Positions 10,060 through 18,468 of a stretch of 64,000 nt of DNA are shown here, piece after piece. Made by a program: the position numbers and the translations under genes. The stretch is from Yoonia vestfoldensis DSM 16212 (GTDB lineage: Bacteria > Pseudomonadota > Alphaproteobacteria > Rhodobacterales > Rhodobacteraceae). The notes beneath the pieces are model-generated. The model saw nothing but the letters and a program-made list of their open reading frames with translations, was not told the origin of the DNA and did not search any database. The stretch is taken from NCBI RefSeq assembly GCF_000382265.1, contig NZ_KB907981.1:1-64000 (forward strand), read 5' to 3'. How positions within the stretch are numbered: position 1 is the stretch's first letter; each line of letters starts with the position of its first letter.

Positions 10060-11091
10060 ATGAACCTCGATCTGTTGAAAAGACTTTGCGAAATGCCCGG
10101 TGTGCCCGGCCACGAACACCGCGTGCGCGACCTGATCACATCCGAGATCAAGGGGATGTTCGACGCGGTGACGACCGACCCGATGGGGTCGCTCTTGTGC
10201 CGCCGCGACGCCAAGAAGAAAGGCGCGCCGCGCATCATGCTGCTGTGCCATATGGACGAGATCGGCTTTCTGGTCAGCCATATCACCAAGGACGGCTATC
10301 TGTATCTGCAACCCGTAGGCGGGTTCGATCCGCGCAACCTGTTTTCGCGCCGTGTGCTGGTCTGCACAGATCAGGGCGATTTCAAGGGCGTGATGAACCC
10401 CGGCGGCAAGCCGATCCACATCTCCTCCGCCGAAGACCGCAAAAAGGTGCCCGAAGTGACCGAGTTTTTCGTCGATCTTGGCATGGGCAAGGCTGCCTGC
10501 GACAAGGTCAAGATCGGCGATTTCGTCGTGATGGACGAACCTTTCATCGAGATGGGCAACAAGGTCGTGTCCAAGGCGCTGGACAACCGCATCGCCTGCT
10601 GGCTGGGGATCGAGGCGATCCGCGCCTTGGGCAAGAAAGGGCGCGGCGCAGAAATCCACGTGGCCTTCACCTGTCAGGAAGAGGTCGGATTGCGCGGCGC
10701 GCGCACGGCGGCCTATGCGATCAAGCCCGATATCGGGCTCGGCATCGACACAACGCTGGCCTGCGACACTCCCGGCATCCCCGAAAAGGACGCGACCACG
10801 ACGCAGGGTGCGGGATTCGGGCTGCATGTGCGGGATTCATCGTTCATCGCCGACAAGGCGTTGGTCGGGGAAATCGAGGCTTTGGCGATCCGCAAAAAGA
10901 TCCCGTATCAGCGCACGATGCTGGCCGCAGGCGGACAGGACGGGGCCGCCGCCCAACAGGCCGCCGCAGGCGCGCGCGCTGTCGGGATCGTCGTCGGCAC
11001 ACGCTATATCCACACGGTCACCGAAATGATCGACAGGGGCGATCTGCAGGCGGCATTGGATATTCTGGTCGCGTATCTGTCGGAATATTGA
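10060..11091 (+). CDS. M42-family zinc aminopeptidase/endoglucanase-like hydrolase
   Basis: This 343-residue cytosolic metallopeptidase is of the M42 family (dodecameric TET-type aminopeptidases and relatives once annotated as endoglucanase M). Di-zinc ligands are visible as H64 (LLCHMDEIGF), D175 (ALDNRIACW), E208 (CQEEVGLRGA), D230 (GIDTT) and H318 (RYIHTVTEM), and E207 is the likely general base. AAGGAG lies seven bases before the ATG. The gene stands alone and is followed by a GC hairpin at 11100-11123 without a U tract. Confidence 0.9.
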   Translation: MNLDLLKRLCEMPGVPGHEHRVRDLITSEIKGMFDAVTTDPMGSLLCRRDAKKKGAPRIMLLCHMDEIGFLVSHITKDGYLYLQPVGGFDPRNLFSRRVLVCTDQGDFKGVMNPGGKPIHISSAEDRKKVPEVTEFFVDLGMGKAACDKVKIGDFVVMDEPFIEMGNKVVSKALDNRIACWLGIEAIRALGKKGRGAEIHVAFTCQEEVGLRGARTAAYAIKPDIGLGIDTTLACDTPGIPEKDATTTQGAGFGLHVRDSSFIADKALVGEIEALAIRKKIPYQRTMLAAGGQDGAAAQQAAAGARAVGIVVGTRYIHTVTEMIDRGDLQAALDILVAYLSEY

Positions 11092-11132
11092 GACAAACTG
11101 CGGCAGGGCTTCAGCGCTGCCGCGACATATCC

Positions 11133-11429
11133 TCACACCAGCGCAACCTTGAGAAGCACAAGCCCAAGCGCGAGCAGAGCGGCAAGCCGGGCCTTGACGT
11201 AAAGGACCAGCCAGATCCCGACCAGAATAAGTGCGAAATAATAGGTCTGGTTGATCGCGCGAGAATCGCCCAGCGGTTGAAACAACACAGTAATTGCGGG
11301 GTTTACATCAAAAGGCATCCCGGACAGGCCGATCACGCCGATACAGAAAAGTAGCAATCCAGCAATAGACGCACATATATACGCGCAATAATCCACAAGA
11401 AAACCGTCGCAATTGGGCCAAGTACGCAC
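11133..11429 (-). CDS. Small hydrophobic membrane protein, unknown
   Basis: The 98-residue frame encodes three hydrophobic segments: around CAYICASIAGLLLFCIGVIG, around YYFALILVGIWLVLYV and around LAALLALGLVLLKVALV. These separate polar loops containing PFDVNPAITVLFQPLG. No family is recognised. The GTG start has no convincing ribosome binding site, and a second GTG at codon 12 is possible. The coherent hydrophobic pattern and lack of a better frame support a gene, but it could be spurious. Confidence 0.5.
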   Translation of the reverse strand: MRTWPNCDGFLVDYCAYICASIAGLLLFCIGVIGLSGMPFDVNPAITVLFQPLGDSRAINQTYYFALILVGIWLVLYVKARLAALLALGLVLLKVALV

Positions 11430-11902
11430 ACCCGACTATTCAGCGGTAGGGCTTATAGCCTGTGACGTCAACCCGCAGCGCCGGTTATTGAATGACCTGC
11501 CGCAGCGGAAAGGTCACTGCACGACGCAGCGGGCTCTGATCATTTTCATCGCGTCAAGCGCGGCGCGTCGGCCGGATATTCTGGCCGACGACGTCGAAGA
11601 ACCGCAAACAACAACACCAACCAACAAGGTGATCAACAAAACATCCAACATACTCGTAACCTTCAACTCACACTGGCTAAACACTCTTTACCTGCCGCTT
11701 TTTTGCACACGAAAAGTGAGCGGAAAAAGGCAGTCGTGAGGTAGCATCAAGAAGCCCGCCGCAGAAACCTTCCCTTAAGTACAGGTTCTGACGACGGGCG
11801 TAACAAACAGCCAAAAAGTGGGGCTTTCAGGACATTTTCAGTCGTGACAAAGCCAGCACAGCCAGCGCCGCTTTCACGGGCCGATGCGTGGCGGAATTTT
11901 TG
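11430..11902. other. Gene-poor stretch of about 470 bases
   Basis: No gene is supported here. A 108-codon plus-strand frame (11413-11739) is open, but its peptide is low in complexity, lacks a ribosome binding site and overlaps the 5' end of the minus-strand membrane gene. The stretch is richer in A and T than the neighbouring core genes. It contains one eight-base-pair hairpin (CGTCGGCC / GGCCGACG, 11566-11590) without a U tract. Confidence 0.5.
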
Positions 11903-12145
11903 CTATTTCTTCGCTTCCAGCGCGGCGATCCGCGCCGCCAGCGCGTCGTTTTCTTCACGGGCCTTTTGCGCCATCGCGCGGACGGCGTCGAATTCTTCAC
12001 GGGTCACGAAATCGCGGTCGGCCAGCCAGCGGTCCATCATGGATTTCATGGCGGTCTGCGCCTCGTCCCGCGCGCCTTGGGCCACGCCCATGGCATTGGT
12101 CATCAACTGGCTCAGATCGTCGAAAATCTTGTTACGGTTCTGCAT
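11903..12145 (-). CDS. ubiK: Ubiquinone biosynthesis accessory factor UbiK
   Basis: This is an 80-residue coiled-coil protein of the BMFP/UbiK family. In Escherichia coli UbiK binds UbiJ and supports aerobic ubiquinone synthesis and lipid organisation. The N-terminal half NRNKIFDDLSQLMTNAMGVA is amphipathic, and the C-terminal half (TREEFDAVRAMAQKAREEND) is a coiled coil ending AALEAKK, as in the family. The ATG at 12145 has GGAG six bases upstream. It is divergent from lgt. Confidence 0.85.
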   Translation of the reverse strand: MQNRNKIFDDLSQLMTNAMGVAQGARDEAQTAMKSMMDRWLADRDFVTREEFDAVRAMAQKAREENDALAARIAALEAKK

Positions 12146-12249
12146 GGCTCTCTCCAAGGCTGTTCGCATCTATATGGGGGCAAGCCGGGTGACAGACAAG
12201 CGGGTTGGCCTGCTTGACATCGCCGCACGCGCGCATCACGACTTGCGCC

Positions 12250-13131
12250 ATGTTCGCAGCGATCCCCTTTCCCGATATCTCGCCAGAGATTTTCAGCATC
12301 GACGTGTTCGGCATCACGCTGGCGCTGCGGTGGTATGCGATGGGCTATATCGTCGGCATCGCTTTTGGCTGGATGATCATCAAGGCCGCATTGCGCCGTC
12401 CGCATCTGTGGCGCAACGGCGCGCCGATGGACCCCGCAAAGCTGGAAGACCTGCTGACCTATATCGTGCTGGGCGTCATCGGCGGCGGGCGTCTGGGGTA
12501 TGCCTTCTTCTATCAACCCGCCGCGTTTCTTGCCGATCCGGTCGGCATCATCCGGATCTGGGAAGGCGGGTTGTCGTTTCATGGCGGTTTCATCGGCGTC
12601 GTGCTGGCGGTGTGGCTGTTCAGTCGCCGGCAGGGCGTGCCGCTGCCCGATCTGGGGGATATAATCGCCGTGGCGGCCACCCCCGCCATCCTGCTAGTGC
12701 GGATCGCCAATTTCATCAACGCCGAATTATGGGGCCGTCCGACGGATGTGCCGTGGGGCGTCATCTTTCCGGGCGCTGCCGCGCAATCCTGCGCCACGGC
12801 GACGGACCCCTGCGTACGCCATCCGTCCCAGCTATATGAAGCGGGGCTCGAAGGGCTGTTGCTGGGCAGCATCCTGCTGTTGCTGGCGTTCCGCTTTGGC
12901 GGCTTGAAAAAACCGTGGTTGCTGTCCGGTATCTTTTTTGCAGGCTACGGCATCGCGCGGTTCATCGTCGAATTCGTCCGCCAGCCTGATGCGCAATTCG
13001 TCAGCCCCGGCAATCCACTGGGCTGGGCGCTGCAATTCGGCGAGTATGGCCTGACGATGGGACAATTGCTGACGCTGCCGATGATCCTGACAGGGCTTGT
13101 CGTCGTGGTGGCGACCAGTCGCCGCAGATGA
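12250..13131 (+). CDS. lgt: Prolipoprotein diacylglyceryl transferase
   Basis: Lgt transfers diacylglyceryl from phosphatidylglycerol to the lipobox cysteine of prolipoproteins in the inner membrane. The 293-residue multi-spanning protein carries the signature GGRLGYAFFYQP, the catalytic-loop region EGGLSFHGGFIG, NFINAELWGRP and RHPSQLYEAGLEG. The start MFAAIPFPDISPEIF matches the family N-terminus. Its stop overlaps the next ATG, so lgt, the methyltransferase and pgeF form a coupled run. Candidate substrates in this window include the proteins at 28268 and 48484. Confidence 0.94.
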   Translation: MFAAIPFPDISPEIFSIDVFGITLALRWYAMGYIVGIAFGWMIIKAALRRPHLWRNGAPMDPAKLEDLLTYIVLGVIGGGRLGYAFFYQPAAFLADPVGIIRIWEGGLSFHGGFIGVVLAVWLFSRRQGVPLPDLGDIIAVAATPAILLVRIANFINAELWGRPTDVPWGVIFPGAAAQSCATATDPCVRHPSQLYEAGLEGLLLGSILLLLAFRFGGLKKPWLLSGIFFAGYGIARFIVEFVRQPDAQFVSPGNPLGWALQFGEYGLTMGQLLTLPMILTGLVVVVATSRRR

Positions 13132-14186
13132 CCGCGCTGGCCGACCTGCTGCTGGCCCGGATCGCGCGCGACGGGCCGGTCAGTGTCGCGAGCTTCATGG
13201 CCGAGGCGCTGATGCATCCTGTCCACGGCTATTACGCGACACGCGACCCTTTTGGTGCCGCGGGCGATTTCACCACCGCCCCCGAGATCAGCCAGATGTT
13301 TGGCGAATTGATCGGGCTGGCGCTTGCGCAGGCGTGGCTGGACCAAGGCGCGCCCGACCCTGTGACATTGGCAGAGCTTGGCCCCGGTCGCGGCACGCTG
13401 ATGGCCGACGTGTTGCGCTCGACGGCCGCCGTGCCGGGGTTTCATGCCGCAGCCCGCGTGCATTTTGTCGAAACCTCACCGCATCTGCGCGCCTTGCAGG
13501 CCGCGCGTGTGCCGCAGGCGACATGGCACGACAGGGTCGACACGCTGCCCGAGGCACCGCTGCTGCTGGTCGCGAACGAATTCTTCGACGCCTTGCCGAT
13601 CCGGCAATTCGTGCGCGCAAGTGCGGGCTGGCGCGAAAGGATGGTGGGCGCGCAGGACGGGCAGCTCTGCTTTGGCCTGTCAGAGGCGACATCTTTGGCG
13701 ATGCTGGCGGATCGGCTGGGCGGCACGCAGGATGGGGACATGGTGGAGCATTGCCCCGCCCTGCCGGGCATCATCGGTACCATCGCGGACCGGATTGCGC
13801 GGCACGGTGGCGCGGCGCTGATCATCGACTATGGCGACTGGCAGTCGCTGGGTGATACGTTGCAGGCGCTGGCGGGGCATGCGCCCGCCGACCCGCTGGC
13901 CGCCCCCGGCCATGCCGATCTGACGGCGCATGTCGATTTTGCCGCCATCGCCGCCCATATCGGCAACACACGCCACACACGGCTGACATCGCAGGGGGTG
14001 TTTCTGGAACGGCTCGGTATCACGGCACGTGCGCGAAAACTCGCCACGGGGCTGACCGGCGCCGCGCTTGATGCGCATGTCGCGGCACATCGCCGCTTGA
14101 CCCACCCCGCCGAAATGGGTGACCTGTTCAAAGTGATGGCGCTTTACCCCGCGACTGCCATGCCCCCGCCCGGACTGGACCCATGA
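13128..14186 (+). CDS. MidA/NDUFAF7-type SAM-dependent methyltransferase
   Basis: The 352-residue protein belongs to the SAM-dependent methyltransferase family that includes mitochondrial NDUFAF7 (MidA), which methylates an arginine of a complex I subunit during assembly. Motif I is visible as LAELGPGRGTLMADVL, and the family-typical EFFDALPIRQFV and HGGAALIIDYGD follow. The N-terminal segment VASFMAEALMHPVHGYYATR is also typical. It overlaps lgt and pgeF by four bases each. A complex I role in bacteria is inferred only from homology. Confidence 0.88.
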   Translation: MTALADLLLARIARDGPVSVASFMAEALMHPVHGYYATRDPFGAAGDFTTAPEISQMFGELIGLALAQAWLDQGAPDPVTLAELGPGRGTLMADVLRSTAAVPGFHAAARVHFVETSPHLRALQAARVPQATWHDRVDTLPEAPLLLVANEFFDALPIRQFVRASAGWRERMVGAQDGQLCFGLSEATSLAMLADRLGGTQDGDMVEHCPALPGIIGTIADRIARHGGAALIIDYGDWQSLGDTLQALAGHAPADPLAAPGHADLTAHVDFAAIAAHIGNTRHTRLTSQGVFLERLGITARARKLATGLTGAALDAHVAAHRRLTHPAEMGDLFKVMALYPATAMPPPGLDP

Positions 14187-14938
14187 CGCTTGAAATCATC
14201 ACCGATCCTGCACTCGGCACTGCACGCCACGGGTTCTTTACCCGCAAGGGTGGTGCGTCGTCTGGTGTGTTCGCTGGGCTGAACTGCGGTTTTGGCAGTT
14301 CGGACCAATCGGATATCGTGGCGATCAACCGCGACCGCGTAGCAGGCGCGCTCGATCTGACGGCCGACAGGCTGGTCGGCGTGCATCAGGTCCATTCCGC
14401 CGATGTGGTCACGGTCGAGGACGCAGGCCCGCTGGTGCAAAAGGCCGATGCGCTGGTCACGCGCACCAAGGGCATCGCGCTGTCGGTGCTGACTGCCGAT
14501 TGCCAGCCCGTACTGTTCTGTGACGATCAGGCCGGCGTTATCGGGGCGGCCCATGCAGGCTGGAAAGGTGCGCTTGCGGGTGTGCTGGAACAGACGGTCC
14601 ACGCGATGGAGGAATTGGGCGCCGCGCGCCGCAACATCGCCGCCGTCATCGGCCCGTCGATCAGCCAGCGCAGCTATGAGGTCGGGGCCGATTTCCGTGA
14701 CCGCTTTGTTGCTGTTGATCCCGCCTATGACTGGTTTTTCATGGCAGGCGCTGCGGGACGGTTCCAGTTCGATCTGCCGGGCTTTGGGCTGATGCGCCTG
14801 CGCAAATGCGGGGTCGGGCGGGCGCATTGGACGCGGCATTGCACCTATGCCGATCCGGTCCGGTTTTTCAGCTACCGGCGCAGCGTGCATTTGCAAGAGG
14901 CCGATTACGGCCGCCTGATCGCGGCGATCCGTCTTTAA
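14183..14938 (+). CDS. pgeF: Peptidoglycan editing factor PgeF (laccase-domain)
   Basis: PgeF (YfiH family) removes wrongly incorporated amino acids from peptidoglycan precursors; older annotations call it polyphenol oxidase. The 251-residue product shows the three zinc ligands H71 (HQVHSADVV), C107 (LTADCQPVLFCD) and H124 (GAAHAGWKGAL). The start overlaps the stop of the upstream methyltransferase gene. The lgt-midA-pgeF order is a recurrent arrangement in this bacterial group. Confidence 0.92.
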   Translation: MTLEIITDPALGTARHGFFTRKGGASSGVFAGLNCGFGSSDQSDIVAINRDRVAGALDLTADRLVGVHQVHSADVVTVEDAGPLVQKADALVTRTKGIALSVLTADCQPVLFCDDQAGVIGAAHAGWKGALAGVLEQTVHAMEELGAARRNIAAVIGPSISQRSYEVGADFRDRFVAVDPAYDWFFMAGAAGRFQFDLPGFGLMRLRKCGVGRAHWTRHCTYADPVRFFSYRRSVHLQEADYGRLIAAIRL

Positions 14939-15172
14939 TCAGGGCAGCAATACGGCGATGGATGGACGGCGCGGTGGCACGTTCATTTCCAGTTCACTCC
15001 GAGAAATCCCGCGCCCACAGGAAACGTCCTGATTTCATCGCTTTACACAGCGCAGCGCCGAATGACGATTTTGTAACGTTCGGCCCGTCTGCCGTCAAAG
15101 TCCTGCCAGTTTGATCGCGCATACTGATCAGACAAGGCCCGCCATAAGGGCCCGCAAATAAGAGGTATCGCC

Positions 15173-15307
15173 ATGAAAAACCGTTGGCAAAGATCGCTTG
15201 ACGCGGCAGAGGCCGCGATCGAAACACCCATGCCCTGGGCACGGGGTTCGCGACGGAGCGCCATGATCTCGCGGCGGCGTGCGCGTCTGGCAAACGTCAG
15301 CGCATAG
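15173..15307 (+). CDS. Conserved-looking 44-residue basic protein
   Basis: A 44-codon frame starts with ATG seven bases after AAGAGG. It encodes a tryptophan- and arginine-rich peptide containing RWQRSLDAAEAAIE, then TPMPWARGSRRSAMISRRR. The PWARGxRRxAMI segment looks like one I recall in short Rhodobacteraceae proteins of unknown function. It sits about 100 bases before the Hint gene in the same direction. Function is unknown; the charge suggests nucleic acid or membrane-surface binding. Confidence 0.6.
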   Translation: MKNRWQRSLDAAEAAIETPMPWARGSRRSAMISRRRARLANVSA

Positions 15308-15406
15308 CATCGCCCGATCACAGACCGTCCGATCCGGCGCTGCGCCGACCATAGCGTTGGCCAGCGACTGACGGTGCCATCGTCACCTCGCCACGAAGGT
15401 TTTCGC

Positions 15407-16180
15407 ATGACTGCCCAATCAAACGCCGTCCCGACCTATGCCGCCACGCAAAGCACCAGCGCGCCGTCGCGGTTTGCAGGCCACCCGGGCCGCACGACAC
15501 CGCAACGCAAGTACACGATTACCTATCTGCGCCCCAACGGCGAGATCGACGAGGTGAGCAGTATCGCCCCCGCAACCCCCGCTTTTGAAGATGCATTCGG
15601 TGCCTTGGGGCGCGGCACGATCCTGCAATCGCAGCACGGGCCGGTCGCGGTAGAAGATCTGTTGCCCGGCGACAGGTTGCGGCTGTCCGACGGCAACTTT
15701 GCCCCGCTCTTGTGGCGGGGGATGATGACGATCACACCCTCGCCAACCGACACCGGCCCGTCCCGGCTCAGCCTGACGCGGATCACCGCCGATGCATTGG
15801 GCATCGGACGGCCAATGCAGGATCTGATCCTCGGACCGTCGGCGCGCCTTTACCATTGCACCAACGGTGTGATGAAGCTGACCGGGAAAAGCGCCGCCTA
15901 TATTCCGGCCCGTGATTTCGTGGACGGCAACCAATTCATCGAACTGCGCCCCGCGGCGGCTGTCCATGTCTATCAACTGGGCTTTGCCACGCATGAGACG
16001 TTGATGGTCAACGGGATCGGCGTGGAAAGCCTGCACCCCGGCACCGCCTTCAGCCTCGGGCTGCGGGGCGAGACGCTGGCGCAATATCTGGCACTGTTTC
16101 CACATCTGCGACGCTTGGATGATGTCGGGCTGTTCAAACATCCGCGCCTGCGGCTGCATGATCTGGACATGATCGACTAG
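15407..16180 (+). CDS. Hint-domain protein lacking the catalytic cysteine
   Basis: The 257-residue protein has a Hint_2 domain from about residue 67: GRGTILQSQHGPVAVEDLLP, then GDRLRLSDGNFAPLLWRG, with later HETLMVNGIGVESL. In active Hint domains the position before PGT carries a cysteine; here the sequence is LGRGT, so self-splicing or autocleavage chemistry should be lost. Such proteins are frequent in Rhodobacterales and their function is unknown. The ATG at 15407 is preceded by CGAAGG. Its stop overlaps that of the convergent MATE gene. Confidence 0.8.
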   Translation: MTAQSNAVPTYAATQSTSAPSRFAGHPGRTTPQRKYTITYLRPNGEIDEVSSIAPATPAFEDAFGALGRGTILQSQHGPVAVEDLLPGDRLRLSDGNFAPLLWRGMMTITPSPTDTGPSRLSLTRITADALGIGRPMQDLILGPSARLYHCTNGVMKLTGKSAAYIPARDFVDGNQFIELRPAAAVHVYQLGFATHETLMVNGIGVESLHPGTAFSLGLRGETLAQYLALFPHLRRLDDVGLFKHPRLRLHDLDMID

Positions 16181-17463
16181 CCCAACGCCGGGGTGATCTG
16201 CACGGATCGCCCCCAGAAGCGCCACATCATCAGGACCGCCGCGACCAGCAATCCCAAGACCAGCCCCAGCCAGATACCGATCCCACCCCAACCCCAGTAG
16301 AATGCCAGCAGATAGCTTGCAGGCAGCCCGATCACCCAATAGCTGAATGCCGCCATCACCATCGGCACTGTGGTATCCTGTACACCGCGCAACAGGCCCA
16401 GCACGACGACCTGCAACCCGTCAACCAGCTGGAAAAGGCCTGCGATCATCACCAGCGTGATGCCAACGTCGAGCAGGCGCAGCCTTTCGGGTTCGCTCGG
16501 GTCGATGAACAACGACACCAGCGTGGCGGGAATCAGCAAAAAGACAGCCGATGTCGCCGCCGCATAGAACGCCGACAGACCAATCGCGGTGATCCCGCCG
16601 CGCCGGAGCCCCTGTTCGTCGCGCCGCCCCAAGGCACGGCCCGCCCGCACCGTCGCCGCCTGCGAAAAGCCGATATGCACCATGAAAGTCAGGCTGGCCA
16701 GCTGGATCGCGATCCCGTGGGCCGCCAGCTCGATCGGCCCGATCCAGCCCATCATGATGGCCGAGGCGCTGAACAGCCCGCCTTCGGCCAGTGACGTCAG
16801 CCCGATGGGCCAGCCCAGCATAAAGACCCGGCGCATGATCTCGCTATCGGGGCGGTGGAAATTGCGGAAAAGTTCATAGCGCGGCAGCTTGCGCAGGATG
16901 TAACCCACCAGCAGCGCCACGGTCAGCAAGTTGACCATGACGGACGCGATGGCCGCCCCTTCGATCCCCAGTTCCGGCGCGCCCCAATTGCCGAAGATCA
17001 ACGCATAATTGACCAGCCCGTTGAGCGCCGCCGTTCCGACCGTCGCCCAGAGGATAAAGGCGGTATGTTCAAGCGCCACCAGAAAGGATTTCAGCGCCAT
17101 CACCAGCAAGGTGGGGATCATTCCCCAGATCACGATCTGCAGATAAAGATGCGCCTCGGCGGCGACAATGGGCGCTTGGCCGATGGCGATCAGGATCTCC
17201 TCGGCCCAGAAAAAGGGCAGCATGACGATCGCCCCATAGATGATCGACAGCCACAGTCCCATCCGCGTCACGCGCCGGACCTGCACATGGTCACGCTGTT
17301 CATTCGCCGCAGCCACCAGAGGCGTGATTGCCTGCGCGAAACCCGCACCCACGATGAAGACGACGAAAAACAGCGATGTCGCGATGGTGGCCGCCGCCAG
17401 TGCCGTGACATCATACCAGCCCAGCATCAGCGTATCGGTCATATGGATCGCGAATTGCGCCAT
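16177..17463 (-). CDS. MATE-family efflux transporter with an in-frame stop near its 5' end
   Basis: This is a drug/sodium or proton antiporter of the MATE family in the inner membrane. The 428-residue frame begins MAQFAIHMTDTLMLGWYDV, which in the family lies inside the first membrane helix. Upstream in the same phase an ATG at 17541 opens 15 codons ending HARAI, then a TGA (17494-17496), then KLGIPLILSN reading straight into MAQFAIHMTD. Those residues are the normal MATE N-terminus, so the gene looks intact except for one nonsense codon. Either the protein starts internally with a shortened first helix, or the gene is a recent pseudogene. No strong ribosome binding site precedes either ATG. 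Confidence 0.8.
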   Translation of the reverse strand: MAQFAIHMTDTLMLGWYDVTALAAATIATSLFFVVFIVGAGFAQAITPLVAAANEQRDHVQVRRVTRMGLWLSIIYGAIVMLPFFWAEEILIAIGQAPIVAAEAHLYLQIVIWGMIPTLLVMALKSFLVALEHTAFILWATVGTAALNGLVNYALIFGNWGAPELGIEGAAIASVMVNLLTVALLVGYILRKLPRYELFRNFHRPDSEIMRRVFMLGWPIGLTSLAEGGLFSASAIMMGWIGPIELAAHGIAIQLASLTFMVHIGFSQAATVRAGRALGRRDEQGLRRGGITAIGLSAFYAAATSAVFLLIPATLVSLFIDPSEPERLRLLDVGITLVMIAGLFQLVDGLQVVVLGLLRGVQDTTVPMVMAAFSYWVIGLPASYLLAFYWGWGGIGIWLGLVLGLLVAAVLMMWRFWGRSVQITPALG

Positions 17464-17583
17464 ATTGCTCAGGATGAGGGGGATGCCCAGCTTTCAGATC
17501 GCGCGCGCGTGTTCAGGATATGTGGTGGCGGCCTGTTGCATCTGGCTAGCTTTAGGCGCGAAGCGACGGGCCGTAAAGCGCAA

Positions 17584-18468
17584 TCAGATGCTGCGCTGGA
17601 CCAACTGCAAGGCGAGCACGAGCACAACCGCACCCGCCGCGATTTCAGCGCTGGCCATCATCCGCGCGGTGCCGCGGTTGCTGACCAATTGCAGCGCACT
17701 TTCGCGGAAACCGACAGCGGCAAAGGCCACAAGCATTGTGATGCTGGCGGTGCCCAGCCCCATGACAAAGGCGCCGATGATCCCCGCCCAATCGAGCCCG
17801 AACCGCCACGTCAGGATCAGCAGGAACACCGCCCCCGTGCAGGGGCGCACGGCAATCGCCGCGATGATGGCAGCGGCATCGCGCCAAGACCGGACCTCGG
17901 CCGCCTGTTCCACGCTGGGGCCATGGGCGTGACCGCAGCTGGCGCAGACTTTGTCATGCGTGTGGACAGGCTTGCGCAGGCCGCGCAGATGACGCATGCC
18001 GCGCAGCACCAGCCACAGCCCGACCCCCGCGATCAGCGCATAGCTGACAGGTTCCAGCACGTCATCGGCCAGCCCCGTCATCTGTTCGCGGCCCCAGCCC
18101 AGCACCCAGACAGCGGTATAGACCAGCACCACCGCCGTCGCCGCCTGCGCCAGCGACGAGGCCAGCGCGAGGCCCGCCAACCGCCCCACAGGCACCCGTG
18201 CGCCAAGGCCATAGCCGCCGATCACAAGCTTGCCATGCCCCGGCCCTGCGGCATGCACAAAGCCGTAGGCGAAACACAGCCCCCACAGCGTCAAAACGGC
18301 ACCCGGATTGCCCTGTTGAAGCGCGCGCAAGGCCCCCGCCATCGCGTTCTGGACCTGCAACTGCGTCGCGGCGGCAGCCCGGGCGATCTGGTCGGCCCCG
18401 CCAAAGCCCCACAGCCAGAGTGCTGCCGCCCCGATCACGGCGAGCAATCCTACAGCTGTGCGGCGCAT
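17584..18468 (-). CDS. Nickel/cobalt transporter (RcnA-like)
   Basis: This inner-membrane transporter of the NiCoT/RcnA group has 294 residues and about six to seven helices. The family signature GFVHAAGPGHGKLVIGGYGL is present, and a cytoplasmic or periplasmic loop contains the potential metal-binding run HTHDKVCASCGHAHG. A second conserved segment is AIAVRPCTGAVFLLILTW. It overlaps the DUF1007 gene by 19 bases, the usual pairing in Rhodobacteraceae. Direction of transport (uptake or export) cannot be read from sequence. Confidence 0.85.
   Translation of the reverse strand: MRRTAVGLLAVIGAAALWLWGFGGADQIARAAAATQLQVQNAMAGALRALQQGNPGAVLTLWGLCFAYGFVHAAGPGHGKLVIGGYGLGARVPVGRLAGLALASSLAQAATAVVLVYTAVWVLGWGREQMTGLADDVLEPVSYALIAGVGLWLVLRGMRHLRGLRKPVHTHDKVCASCGHAHGPSVEQAAEVRSWRDAAAIIAAIAVRPCTGAVFLLILTWRFGLDWAGIIGAFVMGLGTASITMLVAFAAVGFRESALQLVSNRGTARMMASAEIAAGAVVLVLALQLVQRSI

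Noticed and set aside
11413..11739. A 108-codon plus-strand frame
   Set aside because: It has no ribosome binding site, low-complexity content and overlap with the 5' end of a minus-strand membrane gene.
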